The position numbers and the translations under genes were made by a program. This document shows, in pieces, positions 26,277-35,382 of a stretch of DNA of 64,000 nucleotides. How positions within the stretch are numbered: the first letter of the stretch is position 1; each line of letters starts with the position of its first letter. The stretch spans positions 62,001 through 126,000 of the forward strand of contig NZ_SDHW01000006.1 in assembly GCF_004118265.1 (NCBI RefSeq). The letters run 5' to 3'. This stretch comes from Lacibacter luteus (GTDB lineage: Bacteria > Bacteroidota > Bacteroidia > Chitinophagales > Chitinophagaceae). Below the pieces are notes generated by a model, which was not told where the DNA came from, ran no database searches, and saw only the letters and a program-made list of their open reading frames with translations.

Positions 26277-27563
26277 TTACTTCATCAATGTTTCAATTTC
26301 TTCAACAGTAATCGGAATATTCTTCATCAGATCTTTATTACCGTTTTTGGTGATCCAGAAGTTGTTTTCAATACGCACCCCCATTTGTTCTTCTTCAATG
26401 TAAATACCGGGCTCAATAGTAAATACCATTCCCGCTTTAATGGGCTGTGTCTTTGTTCCTAAATCGTGCACATCAATACCAAGATGATGCGAAATACCAT
26501 GATACAGATATTTACGGTAAGCCCTGTTCTCTGCATCTTCATTCTTTACATCGGCTTTAGAAATCAAACCAATCTTGATGAATTGTTTGGTTGCTTCCTC
26601 ACCTACTTTGTTGGTGTAATCAACAATGGTAATGCCTGGCTTTAAAATACCTGCTGCATACTTATGCAAATGCAAACAGGCATTGTACACTTCTTTCTGG
26701 CGCTTGGTAAACTTACCATTTACCGGAACTGTACGGGTAAGATCGGCATTATAGCCACCATACTCTGCACCAAAATCCATCAAAATCAACTCACCATCTT
26801 TACATTCCTGGTTATTGCTTACATAGTGTAATGTTCTAGCTCTGTCGCCGCTGGCAATAATGCTGCCGTATGCAGGACCCGTTGATCCCTGCGATAAAAA
26901 TGAATGATAGATCTCAGCTTCTATTTCATTTTCCAGTACACCGGGCTTAATAACCTTCAGTAACCGACGGAATGCAACATCTGTTATATCCATTGCCTTT
27001 TGCATAAGCTCCACTTCATCTGCAGTTTTAATTGCACGAAGGCTATTCATAATTTTAGCAGCACGCTGAAAGCTGTGCAACGGATATTTCGCTTTCATTT
27101 CATCAATAAAGCGATAGTCACGGCTACGAATAGGCGAAGCTTTACGATCGTTCTCGTTACTGCTTAAGTACACATGGTCGGCAAGATGAACCCATGTTTG
27201 TAACAACGCTTCAATACTATCTACCCAAACAATGGTTTGAATACCTGAAATTTCTCTTCCTTCGTTTGCACGCAAACGTTTACCATCCCACTTTTCTTTT
27301 AATTCGTTGGGGCGAACAAGTACCAACACTTCCCTGAATTTAGGATCTGGATTATCCGGAAACAAAATCACCATACTATCTTCCTGCATAACGCCGGTAA
27401 GCCAGTACAGATCGCTGTTTTGTTTGTATGCATGCAAGGCATCGCCATTCATTGGCCACTCATCGTTGCTAACGAAAATGGCAATTGAGTTTGGAAGCAT
27501 TGCTTTTATAAAACGTTCACGGTTTTTTGTGAAGAGTTGAGGTTTAACGGGTTGAAATTTCAT
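26277..27563 (-). CDS. pepP: Aminopeptidase P family (Xaa-Pro aminopeptidase)
   Basis: This 428-aa dinuclear metallopeptidase removes N-terminal residues before proline. The N-terminal creatinase-like domain ('SNDEWPMNGDALHAYKQNSD') is followed by the pita-bread domain with metal ligands in 'ILMDFGAEYGGYNADLTRTV', 'HGISHHLGIDVHD', 'FTIEPGIYIEEEQMGVRIEN'. The ATG at 27563 starts 'MKFQPVKPQLF'; the longer frame would start with GTG. It is the upstream gene of the pssA-purS-rsmI run. Confidence 0.92.
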   Translation of the reverse strand: MKFQPVKPQLFTKNRERFIKAMLPNSIAIFVSNDEWPMNGDALHAYKQNSDLYWLTGVMQEDSMVILFPDNPDPKFREVLVLVRPNELKEKWDGKRLRANEGREISGIQTIVWVDSIEALLQTWVHLADHVYLSSNENDRKASPIRSRDYRFIDEMKAKYPLHSFQRAAKIMNSLRAIKTADEVELMQKAMDITDVAFRRLLKVIKPGVLENEIEAEIYHSFLSQGSTGPAYGSIIASGDRARTLHYVSNNQECKDGELILMDFGAEYGGYNADLTRTVPVNGKFTKRQKEVYNACLHLHKYAAGILKPGITIVDYTNKVGEEATKQFIKIGLISKADVKNEDAENRAYRKYLYHGISHHLGIDVHDLGTKTQPIKAGMVFTIEPGIYIEEEQMGVRIENNFWITKNGNKDLMKNIPITVEEIETLMK

Positions 27564-27817
27564 ATACCAATAATTAGGGCTGCAAAATAAGGTATCGGCC
27601 TTGGTCACCCAATTCTAAGCCTTAATAATCCACAGAAAGTGAAAAACTAACACACGTTTGGAATATTTTTATAAAACCTCTACTCTCCCTTGAAAATATT
27701 TTAATATCCTCCATTTTAATTCACTCAAATTAGAAACAATCTAACATTCTGTTATTTTCAGTAGAAATATTAAAAACGGAAACGATTGCGTAATTTTTTT
27801 AGAAATTCCGAACCTGT

Positions 27818-27825
27818 TACTTTTG
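27818..27825 (+). promoter_or_regulatory. Bacteroidota-type -7 box for pckA
   Basis: TACTTTTG matches the TAnnTTTG consensus and lies 28 bp upstream of the pckA ATG. A clear -33 TTTG at the right spacing is not obvious. Confidence 0.6.
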
Positions 27826-27853
27826 TGCGGCCATATAAAGTCAACTATTGATT

Positions 27854-29458
27854 ATGTCTATACCAAGTGTTTATCTGCCCGAGCAGAAATTGCTGCAGCT
27901 CGGCTTAAAGTTATCGAGCAATATCCATTACCAACTCAGTCCGGAAGAATTAACCGAGCAAACGATTAACCGTGGCCAAGGTTATTTAAACAACACCGGC
28001 GCCCTTTGCATCAATACAGGAAAATTCACCGGCCGTTCGCCAAAGGATAAGTTTATTGTACAGGATGAGGTTACAAAAGATACAGTTCATTGGAATGAGT
28101 TTAACCAAGCCATCGATGAAAAATATTTCCATATTCTTTATAAAAAGATGATGGATTATTTAGGCACAAAGGATGAAATATGGGTGCGGGATTCGTATGT
28201 ATGTGCCGATAAAAACTATCGTCTGAATATTCGTGTGGTGAATGAGAACGCATGGAGCAACTTGTTTGCCTATAATTTGTTTTTACGCCCAACTGATGAA
28301 GAGCTTGAAAGCTTTGAACCGGATTGGCATATTATACAAGCTCCTTCCTTTTTTGCAAATCCCGAAACTGATGGAGTAAACAATAGCAACTTTGCAATTG
28401 TAAGCTTTACACATAAAATGATCCTTATTGGCGGAAGCGGTTATACAGGTGAAATGAAGAAAGGCATTTTTACTGTACTGAATTATTTACTGCCGCAACA
28501 AAAGAATGTGTTGAGTATGCATTGCAGTGCCAATGTTGGTGAAGCTGCTGATGTTGCTGTGTTTTTTGGATTGAGCGGAACAGGTAAAACAACACTAAGT
28601 GCAGATCCTTCACGTAAATTAATTGGTGATGATGAGCATGGATGGGATCATGATTCTGTGTTCAACTTCGAAGGTGGTTGTTATGCTAAATGTATTGATC
28701 TTACAGAAGAAAAAGAACCTGAAATATTCCGTGCCATCAAGCCAGGTGCATTAGTTGAAAATGTTGGCTTTTACAACGGAAGCAACGAAATTGATTTTGC
28801 CAATAAAAGCATTACCGAAAACACAAGGGTAAGTTATCCGCTTCACTACATCAGTAATGCATTGGAACCTGCCGTTGCAGGTCTGCCAAAAAATATTTTC
28901 TTTCTTACCTGCGATGCTACGGGTGTGCTGCCTCCTATATCAAGACTTACGAAAGAACAAGCCATGTACCAGTTTATTAGTGGCTATACCGCAAAAGTGG
29001 CGGGTACAGAAGCAGGTGTTACCGAACCTAAGTCAACCTTCAGTGCATGTTTTGGTGCTCCGTTTTTACCATTGCATCCTGCTAAGTATGCAGAGTTGTT
29101 AGGCAAAAAAATGAATGCACACAACGTACATGTTTGGCTGGTTAATACCGGCTGGACAGGTGGTTGCTATGGTGTTGGCAGTCGTATTAAACTGTCGTAC
29201 ACAAGAGCGTTGATAACGGCAGCATTAAATGGTAAATTAAACGATGTTGCTTACGAAAATATGCCTGTGTTTAATCTTGCTATTCCAACAACATGCGAAG
29301 GAATACCTGCTGAAATTTTGAATCCCCGAAATACCTGGACCGATAAAGCTGCATACGATGCTAAGGCAATTGCATTAGCAGAGCAGTTTACAACGAACTT
29401 TAAAAAATATGCTTCCGGCTGTAGTGAGGATATCCTTGCTGCTTCGCCGCAAGTGTAA
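27854..29458 (+). CDS. pckA: Phosphoenolpyruvate carboxykinase (ATP)
   Basis: The 534-aa enzyme converts oxaloacetate and ATP to phosphoenolpyruvate and CO2, the entry step of gluconeogenesis. It shows 'CINTGKFTGRSPKDKFIV', the P-loop 'FFGLSGTGKTTLSADPSRKL', the kinase-2 motif 'LIGDDEHGWD' and 'WLVNTGWTGGCYGVGSRIKL'. The ATG at 27854 ('MSIPSVYLPEQKL') is preferred over an in-frame TTG two codons upstream. It is a single-gene unit with its own promoter and a strong terminator. Confidence 0.97.
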   Translation: MSIPSVYLPEQKLLQLGLKLSSNIHYQLSPEELTEQTINRGQGYLNNTGALCINTGKFTGRSPKDKFIVQDEVTKDTVHWNEFNQAIDEKYFHILYKKMMDYLGTKDEIWVRDSYVCADKNYRLNIRVVNENAWSNLFAYNLFLRPTDEELESFEPDWHIIQAPSFFANPETDGVNNSNFAIVSFTHKMILIGGSGYTGEMKKGIFTVLNYLLPQQKNVLSMHCSANVGEAADVAVFFGLSGTGKTTLSADPSRKLIGDDEHGWDHDSVFNFEGGCYAKCIDLTEEKEPEIFRAIKPGALVENVGFYNGSNEIDFANKSITENTRVSYPLHYISNALEPAVAGLPKNIFFLTCDATGVLPPISRLTKEQAMYQFISGYTAKVAGTEAGVTEPKSTFSACFGAPFLPLHPAKYAELLGKKMNAHNVHVWLVNTGWTGGCYGVGSRIKLSYTRALITAALNGKLNDVAYENMPVFNLAIPTTCEGIPAEILNPRNTWTDKAAYDAKAIALAEQFTTNFKKYASGCSEDILAASPQV

Positions 29459-29487
29459 GTGGTCGTAATCGATTGTTTGCTAAGAAC

Positions 29488-29523
29488 AAAACCCCGCTAT
29501 TCCTGGCGGGGTTTAATTTTTTT
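29488..29523 (+). terminator. Intrinsic terminator of pckA
   Basis: An AACCCCGC/GCGGGGTT stem with an 8-nt loop is followed by TTTAATTTTTTT. Confidence 0.9.
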
Positions 29524-29920
29524 AAGAAAGTTTATTTTGCCATTCAAGCGTTTCTTTCTTTTTCAATGCATATCGCTGTTTAAGATAGGGCGTATATCCA
29601 TTTGCCCAAAAAATTGAAAGAATAACAATTGAATAAATAAGGAGGAAAACAATTATTAAAGAAAATGAGAGTGTAAGAATAAACAGGATATTCATGAGTA
29701 ATACCAATACAGTACTGCCGAATAACAACGGTAATGTAAACCGACTCTTTGCCATAAGGAAGGAATATGCAGTAATGCTGAGTAACTCCACTATCATTAC
29801 AGCCAGTGCCATCCAGTTCTCTGCACCAAAGGCAAACATCTGGAACAATGAAACAACAGACATGAGTACACCAAACAAACCTGCATAAAAACAAAATCCG
29901 TTTTTGCTTTCCTGTTCCAT
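29522..29920 (-). CDS. Hypothetical four-helix membrane protein
   Basis: The 132-aa protein has four hydrophobic segments: 'FCFYAGLFGVLMSVVSLFQM', 'NWMALAVMIVELLSITAYSF', 'LPLLFGSTVLVLLMNILFIL' and 'SLIIVFLLIYSIVILSIFWA'. A basic C-terminus follows. No family is recognised. The ATG at 29920 is chosen; the frame could extend three codons to a TTG. It lies 29 bp downstream of the deoxynucleoside kinase gene and may be co-transcribed with it. Confidence 0.6.
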   Translation of the reverse strand: MEQESKNGFCFYAGLFGVLMSVVSLFQMFAFGAENWMALAVMIVELLSITAYSFLMAKSRFTLPLLFGSTVLVLLMNILFILTLSFSLIIVFLLIYSIVILSIFWANGYTPYLKQRYALKKKETLEWQNKLS

Positions 29921-29949
29921 ATTGTACAACGATTTTTTTGTAAGATGAA

Positions 29950-30585
29950 TCAGAACAAACCGTACAGTTGAGAATCAATTTTATTGATGATCTCACCAAA
30001 ATGCTCCTCGTTTTCGGCAAATTTGTTATGATCTACATCTATTACCAATAAGCTTCCTTCTTTATAATTATCAATCCACTTATTGTAATACTCATTTAAC
30101 TTCTTCAGATAATCGAGACGAATGTTTTCTTCGTATTCTCTGCCCCGTTTCTGTATTTGTGCAACAAGCGTTGGTACAGATGCTTTAAGATAGATCAACA
30201 GATCGGGCGGCGATACCATTGTCTTTAGTGTAGAAAAGAAAGAGTAGTAATTATTAAAATCACGCTTGCCCATTAACCCCATATCGTGAAGGTTGGGAGC
30301 AAAAATATTTGCATCTTCAAAAATGGTACGATCCTGTATAACCGTTTCCGTACCACGCTGAATTTCCAATACCTGGTTCAAACGATTATTTAAAAAGTAG
30401 ATCTGCAGGTTAAAGCTCCACCTGGGCATATCTTCATAAAAATCGTTGAGGTAGGGATTATGGTCCACATCTTCAAACTGGGGAATCCATTTGTAATGCT
30501 TGGCCAGCATTTCTGTTAACGTTGTTTTACCGGCTCCAATATTGCCGGCAATTGCCACATGTTTTGGTTTTTTACTTTTCGCCAT
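29950..30585 (-). CDS. Deoxynucleoside kinase
   Basis: The 211-aa protein phosphorylates deoxynucleosides for dNTP salvage. It has a P-loop ('IAGNIGAGKTTLTEMLA'), the substrate-site motif 'PRWSFNLQIYFLNNRL', the DR motif in 'VIQDRTIFEDANIFA' and the lid-like arginines in 'IQKRGREYEENI'. The ATG at 30585 gives 'MAKSKKPKHVAIAGN'; the longer frame begins at a TTG. Substrate specificity cannot be read from the sequence. Confidence 0.92.
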   Translation of the reverse strand: MAKSKKPKHVAIAGNIGAGKTTLTEMLAKHYKWIPQFEDVDHNPYLNDFYEDMPRWSFNLQIYFLNNRLNQVLEIQRGTETVIQDRTIFEDANIFAPNLHDMGLMGKRDFNNYYSFFSTLKTMVSPPDLLIYLKASVPTLVAQIQKRGREYEENIRLDYLKKLNEYYNKWIDNYKEGSLLVIDVDHNKFAENEEHFGEIINKIDSQLYGLF

Positions 30586-30680
30586 AAACTGTTTAAAATT
30601 CCAAAAAAACAATTACTAAAATCCGTGAATGTTGAATGTATCAAATCTTTTTGGATTTTGGTTTTCGGGGTTTAGATTTT

Positions 30681-31685
30681 TTAGTAATAATTCAATCCCA
30701 TTGCCTGCCTTACCAGCTCTATTGTTTCATGCGCACTTGCCCGGGCTTTTTCAGCACCTTGCTGCATTACTTTTTTCAGGTAATCTTCATCGGCTTGTAT
30801 TGCAGCTGCTTTTTCACGAATAGGAGCTACAAACTTCGCCATATCTTCTCCCAGTTGCTTCTTCATATCGCCATAGCGAATAACACAGTTGTTGAAATCG
30901 TCTTCAAACTTTTGCACAGTATCGGCTGTGCTTACCAAACCCATTAACTGGAAAATGTTTTCAATATAATCCGGCTTTACAGAATTTGGTTCTGTTGGAC
31001 CTGCATCTGTTTTTGCCTTCATAATCTTTTTGCGGATCACATCGTCTTCATCGGCCAGGTAAATAGTTGCGTTCTGGTTTTCGCTCTTACTCATTTTACC
31101 TGTACCATCAAGACTGGGCACTTTTATTAACTCGCCACCAAAATTAAAAGCCAGTGGTTCGGGAAATACATCGCCATAACGATGGTTGAAACGGTTGGCA
31201 AAATTGCGGGACATTTCGAGATGTTGTTCCTGGTCTTTACCAACCGGAACATACTTTGCACGATGCAGAATAATATCGGCCGCCTGCAAAACCGGATACG
31301 TTAACAATCCTGCATTTACATTTTCGGGATGTTGACGAACCTTATCTTTAAACGTTGTAGTTTTTTCCAGTTCGCCTTTATAAGCAAGCATATTTAAATA
31401 CAAATACAGCTCTGCTGTTTCGTAAACATGGCTTTGACAATAGAATGCTACTTTTTCAGGATCTAATCCACAAGCAATATTTTCAGCAAATACACGACGT
31501 ACATTTTCCTTCAACTCTTTTGTATCGGGATGTGTTGTAAGCGAATGCCAATCGGCCACCATAAAATAGCATTCGTATTCATCCTGCATTTTTACATAGT
31601 TGCGCATTGCTCCAAAATAATTCCCAAGGTGCAGGTAACCTGTGGGGCGAAGACCACTCATCACTATCTCTTTCGTAGTACTCAT
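30681..31685 (-). CDS. trpS: Tryptophan-tRNA ligase
   Basis: The 334-aa class Ic synthetase charges tRNA-Trp. Its HIGH-type motif lies in 'GLRPTGYLHLGNYFGA', and its KMSKS motif in 'SLDGTGKMSKSENQ'. 'QAADIILHRAKYVPVGKDQ' contributes to the active site. It stands alone, with a possible TATCTTCG -7 variant 38 bp upstream and the ompA-like gene's terminator before that. No tryptophan leader or T-box was seen. Confidence 0.97.
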   Translation of the reverse strand: MSTTKEIVMSGLRPTGYLHLGNYFGAMRNYVKMQDEYECYFMVADWHSLTTHPDTKELKENVRRVFAENIACGLDPEKVAFYCQSHVYETAELYLYLNMLAYKGELEKTTTFKDKVRQHPENVNAGLLTYPVLQAADIILHRAKYVPVGKDQEQHLEMSRNFANRFNHRYGDVFPEPLAFNFGGELIKVPSLDGTGKMSKSENQNATIYLADEDDVIRKKIMKAKTDAGPTEPNSVKPDYIENIFQLMGLVSTADTVQKFEDDFNNCVIRYGDMKKQLGEDMAKFVAPIREKAAAIQADEDYLKKVMQQGAEKARASAHETIELVRQAMGLNYY

Positions 31686-31747
31686 ATCTGTATTTGACCT
31701 TTTGCTTTTGTAAGTGGGCGAAGATAAAACTTGTTAACGGCAGGGCA

Positions 31748-31781
31748 TAAAAAAATCTCCCTTACAAAGGGAGATTTTTTT
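31748..31781 (-). terminator. Intrinsic terminator after the OmpA-like gene
   Basis: A TCTCCCTT/AAGGGAGA stem is flanked by A- and T-tracts, so it may work on both strands. It lies about 20 bp past the OmpA-like stop. Confidence 0.88.
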
Positions 31782-31798
31782 ACCTGATATTATTGCAA

Positions 31799-33133
31799 TT
31801 AATAGCTTCTTAATTTCAGTTCTACACGGCGGTTTTGAGCCTTACCCGCTGCATTTTTATTATCTGCAACCGGACGATCCTGACCGTAACCTGCCGATGT
31901 TAAGCGACCTTTTTCAATACCCTGTGCCACCAAGTAGGCTTTTACTGCTGCAGCACGGTTTTCAGAAAGCGTTTGGTTTTTGGCAGCATCACCTGTATTG
32001 TCGGTATGGCCTTCAACATCTAACTGAAGTGTTGGGTTATCTTTTAAAATCTGTGCTACTTCATTTAATGGAGCAAACGATTTTTTTGCTAACTGGTAGC
32101 TGCCTGTTGTAAAGAAAATATTACGGGCTGCAAATTCAACCTTTGTTTTAATTTCTTCTTTTACTTCAGGACAACCTGCGTTCGCAACAGTACCTGCAAC
32201 TGAAGGACACTTGTCTTCTTCATCATTTACACCATCTTTATCGCTATCGGGTACAGGGCAACCACTGTAACGGGCTACACCTGCCTGTTGAGGACATTTA
32301 TCTTCTTCATCATTAATACCGTCTTTATCGCTGTCGGGTACAGGGCAACCATTGTAACGAGCTACACCTGCAACATCAACGCACTTATCATCTTTATCGG
32401 CAATACCATCTTTATCTGTATCGGGGCAACCACGTAAAGCGGCTAAACCTGCAACATCAGGACAAGCATCATCTACATCTAACACGCCATCACCATCTTT
32501 ATCTTTTGGAGGTTCAGGTGCAGGAGGAGGTGGTGGCGGAAGAGCTTTGCGTTCGGTGAAAGGAACACTGAATCCGAATGAATGAGCAAGACCATAGTTT
32601 GCTTTAGCTGTAATAGGAACCCTATAGTTTGTATTAAGATGCAAAAACACCTGGCTTCCCAGATTAATTTGAAGTCCGGCACCAAAAGGCATTTGTGCCA
32701 TGTAATTAGTGCGTTCCATTGAAGCCCCAATACCAGCCTGTAAATATGGTACTACCCAATAATTATCTGATAAAAGCTTAAAATTTAGGTTCGCATCAAT
32801 TTCAGAGTAAAACTTGTCACCCTGTGAAATAGTAGTTACACCACGTGTAGGATATTTAAGAAATGAAAAACCAACTCTTGCCATTACATCAATATTGTTC
32901 GTAAGCCCTTGCATATAATTTAATGTAATGCCCGGGCTCATGCGCTGTACTTTGCCAAGTTGTTTTTCTCTTAATACAGCAGCTAACCCTTTGCTTTGAA
33001 TGTCGACACCTGATTTATAATCAAAAAAAGAAAATTGAAAGCCGAAGGATGGCTGTTTCTTAAGATCCGTTTTTTGTGCAAAAGCGGCTGAACAACCACC
33101 CATGACAAAAAGCAATAAAAGCAATTTTTTCAT
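31799..33133 (-). CDS. OmpA-family protein with thrombospondin type 3 repeats
   Basis: The 444-aa envelope protein has a signal peptide ('MKKLLLLLFVMGGCSAAFA'), an N-terminal beta-barrel (about residues 25-205), a Pro linker ('KALPPPPPPAPEPPKDKDGD'), and calcium-binding TSP3-type repeats ('DSDKDGINDEEDKCP', 'DSDKDGVNDEEDKCP'). The C-terminal OmpA domain binds peptidoglycan ('LDVEGHTDNTGDA', 'LSENRAAAVKAYLV'). It tethers the outer membrane to the wall. Near-identical repeats at about 32210-32360 in the DNA are explained by the TSP3 units. Confidence 0.95.
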   Translation of the reverse strand: MKKLLLLLFVMGGCSAAFAQKTDLKKQPSFGFQFSFFDYKSGVDIQSKGLAAVLREKQLGKVQRMSPGITLNYMQGLTNNIDVMARVGFSFLKYPTRGVTTISQGDKFYSEIDANLNFKLLSDNYWVVPYLQAGIGASMERTNYMAQMPFGAGLQINLGSQVFLHLNTNYRVPITAKANYGLAHSFGFSVPFTERKALPPPPPPAPEPPKDKDGDGVLDVDDACPDVAGLAALRGCPDTDKDGIADKDDKCVDVAGVARYNGCPVPDSDKDGINDEEDKCPQQAGVARYSGCPVPDSDKDGVNDEEDKCPSVAGTVANAGCPEVKEEIKTKVEFAARNIFFTTGSYQLAKKSFAPLNEVAQILKDNPTLQLDVEGHTDNTGDAAKNQTLSENRAAAVKAYLVAQGIEKGRLTSAGYGQDRPVADNKNAAGKAQNRRVELKLRSY

Positions 33134-33155
33134 ATATCAATTGTTTTGGATTGAG

Positions 33156-33163
33156 CAAAAATA
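33156..33163 (-). promoter_or_regulatory. -7 box for the OmpA-like gene
   Basis: On the minus strand this reads TATTTTTG, an exact TAnnTTTG match, 22 bp upstream of the ATG. Confidence 0.55.
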
Positions 33164-33223
33164 ACGGTAGGTAGCATAACCGTAAAATAAAATAACCCAC
33201 AAAAAAAAAGTCCCTAGAAAAAC

Positions 33224-33640
33224 TTACCGGGAAACAGGCTTTTTACCCAGAACTTCTATTTTAACCCTTGTAAGACCACTCTTGATAAATCCAAGTTTAG
33301 TAGCAGCAGCCCTTGTAAGATCGATAATGCGTTTATTGCGATGATGTAGCCGGTCGTTTATTTTAACCACAACCGTTTTACCGTTACGTAAATTAGTAAC
33401 ACGCACATAGGTGCCTAGCGGAAGAGTATTATGCGCCGCCGTTAGTTTCTGTTGACTGAATATTTCGCCATTTGCCGTTTTACGGCCATTAAATTTATTT
33501 GAATAAAAGCTGGCTAAGCCGTATTGAATTTTTGACTTGCCTGTTGCTTTTTTTGTGGGTTTGCTGCTGTCTTGCTGTGCAATTGCGGTAACATGAAAAA
33601 ACAAGAAAAACAAACCCACTACGAAAAGAGGTTTTGGCAT
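33224..33640 (-). CDS. RlpA-like septal ring lytic transglycosylase family protein
   Basis: The 138-aa secreted protein has a signal peptide ('PKPLFVVGLFFLFFHVTAIA') and a double-psi beta-barrel RlpA domain ('YGLASFYSNKFNGRKTANGE', 'AAHNTLPLGTYVRVTNLRNG', 'VKINDRLHHRNKRIIDLTRA'). Family members cleave or bind denuded glycan strands. There is no SPOR domain. It begins 6 bp after the L,D-transpeptidase stop, suggesting joint expression of two wall enzymes. The ATG at 33640 is used; the codon before it is TTG. Confidence 0.9.
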   Translation of the reverse strand: MPKPLFVVGLFFLFFHVTAIAQQDSSKPTKKATGKSKIQYGLASFYSNKFNGRKTANGEIFSQQKLTAAHNTLPLGTYVRVTNLRNGKTVVVKINDRLHHRNKRIIDLTRAAATKLGFIKSGLTRVKIEVLGKKPVSR

Positions 33641-33646
33641 CAATCG

Positions 33647-35344
33647 TTATTTTGTTGAAAAATAAGCTTCACGAGCTGTTTTGTCTTCGTTATAGATGTC
33701 TTCAAAGAAAACAAGTTTGCCGTTTTTAACTGCCACGGTAAAATAACGGAAATAAACCGGTAGTTTACTTTTTACTTTTACCACATGCTTTTCCTTCCTG
33801 TCGAGCCATACACGAATAGAGTCGCTTACAACTCTTGATGTATCAAACTCATAATTTGTACTGTCTAATCCTGAAATATAATAAGTAAGTTTTTCCCATT
33901 CCTGCACCCGCACGCACCCATGACTTAAGGCACGCTTATCGTTTTTAAACAAATAACGTTGATTGGTATCGTGCAGGTACACTGAATATTTATTGGGGAA
34001 ATTGAATTTCATAATACCAAGCGCATTGTCATCACCACTGCCCTGCACTATACGAAACGGAATGCCTTTTTTATACTTCGTCCAGTCAATTGTATATGGA
34101 TCTACTTCTTCTCCTTCCCAAGTCATTAATGCATATCCTTTTTTGGCAAGATAGCCGGGATTTTTGCGTAATGCCGGCACAATTTCTTTCATGATAATAC
34201 TGTTGGGAATTGTCCATTGCGGATAAACAACCATATCGCTGATGCGGCTTGTAAGTAACGGAGTGCGTGTAATGGGTTTACCTACCACAACTCTGCTTTC
34301 AAGACGAACAGTATCCTTATCCCATAACTGCAATTGATAAGCCGGTAAATTAACCCATATGTACCGTTCGGGCATTTCAGCAGGAAGTAATTTATAACGG
34401 TCGAGGTTAATGGCAATGCGTTTGAATTTTTCCTGATCGGTATTGTTAAGATAACGTACTACCTGTGCGCCAAACTTACCATCTACAGTAAGTTTTTTAT
34501 TTTTCTGCAATTTAATCAATGCTTCTTTTAACTGCATACTGTCAACTTCTTTTATTTGCCAGCTAAGTACTCCTTCTTCCTGTAAACGTTTGGTAAGCGT
34601 TTCTACAAACTCCAGCGAATCTTTATAAGGATAAGAAACATAGGTGAACGTATGTTGAAAATCTGCACTATCGAGAAATGAATGAATTGCATGCTTTAAT
34701 TCAATATAACCTTCATGCTTAGGTTCGAGTGCATGCAGTATATCAGAAAGTTGTTTCCCTTTTTTTACTTGTTTAATGAGTGCTGCATAAAAATCATCGG
34801 TTACCAACGAATCGGTTCTGGCCGATAAACTATCCGGCTTTAACCGCCCCACGTATAAATGTTTAGCAATGGCAAAAAAAGCATCTGTTAAAAGTACATC
34901 TGCTTTCGCCCATAAACCAGCATCTCTGCGATCGCCTGTTGAAGCCGTATCTGCAACAAACCGATCATTCACTGTTTGCATTACTGCATTGTGGTACATG
35001 TTTGGAAATAACCCATATTGTTTTGCATTTTTAATAAACAATATCAACGAGTCGGCTACCGGCAGAAAAGCTTCGTTATCGCACCAAACAGGTTTATATC
35101 CTGTTTCGGAATAAAAGTTTTTTACATCAGCAATTAAAACAAATGTAGTCGTATCATCCAGCTCACCATCATTTCCAATTGCAGAAAGATATTCGTTGAT
35201 ATTTGTTTCAACACGCTGGTTCATTTGTGCAGGTTCTTCAACAATATCTTTAATCTCTCCGGGTTTTCCTTCCCCACATGAATAGCAGAAAAAGAGAATA
35301 CCGATGCAGACACAACAAAAAGAATAATCGAATGCTTTTCTCAT
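33647..35344 (-). CDS. L,D-transpeptidase lipoprotein (YcbB-like)
   Basis: The 565-aa protein starts 'MRKAFDYSF' and has a lipobox-like 'LFFCYSC', so it is probably lipid-anchored. A scaffold and peptidoglycan-binding-like region ('LQKNKKLTVDGKFGAQVVRY') precedes the YkuD catalytic domain ('VNLPAYQLQLWDKD', 'VVVGKPITRTPLLTS', then the active-site 'ALSHGCVRVQEWEKL'). Such enzymes make 3-3 crosslinks in peptidoglycan. An ATG at 35368 is also possible and would add eight residues. It is divergent from the VanX-like dipeptidase gene with only 38 bp between the chosen starts. Confidence 0.9.
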   Translation of the reverse strand: MRKAFDYSFCCVCIGILFFCYSCGEGKPGEIKDIVEEPAQMNQRVETNINEYLSAIGNDGELDDTTTFVLIADVKNFYSETGYKPVWCDNEAFLPVADSLILFIKNAKQYGLFPNMYHNAVMQTVNDRFVADTASTGDRRDAGLWAKADVLLTDAFFAIAKHLYVGRLKPDSLSARTDSLVTDDFYAALIKQVKKGKQLSDILHALEPKHEGYIELKHAIHSFLDSADFQHTFTYVSYPYKDSLEFVETLTKRLQEEGVLSWQIKEVDSMQLKEALIKLQKNKKLTVDGKFGAQVVRYLNNTDQEKFKRIAINLDRYKLLPAEMPERYIWVNLPAYQLQLWDKDTVRLESRVVVGKPITRTPLLTSRISDMVVYPQWTIPNSIIMKEIVPALRKNPGYLAKKGYALMTWEGEEVDPYTIDWTKYKKGIPFRIVQGSGDDNALGIMKFNFPNKYSVYLHDTNQRYLFKNDKRALSHGCVRVQEWEKLTYYISGLDSTNYEFDTSRVVSDSIRVWLDRKEKHVVKVKSKLPVYFRYFTVAVKNGKLVFFEDIYNEDKTAREAYFSTK

Positions 35345-35382
35345 GTATTTATTACATTTATTTTCCATTAAACAGGTTAGGC

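Noticed and set aside
31686-31798. Possible T-box or tryptophan leader upstream of trpS
   Set aside because: The gap holds only a terminator and a -7-like box; no Trp-codon frame or T-box sequence is present.
32210-32470. Nucleotide repeats that could suggest a CRISPR-like or satellite array
   Set aside because: They encode the thrombospondin type 3 repeats of the OmpA-like protein and have no spacer structure.
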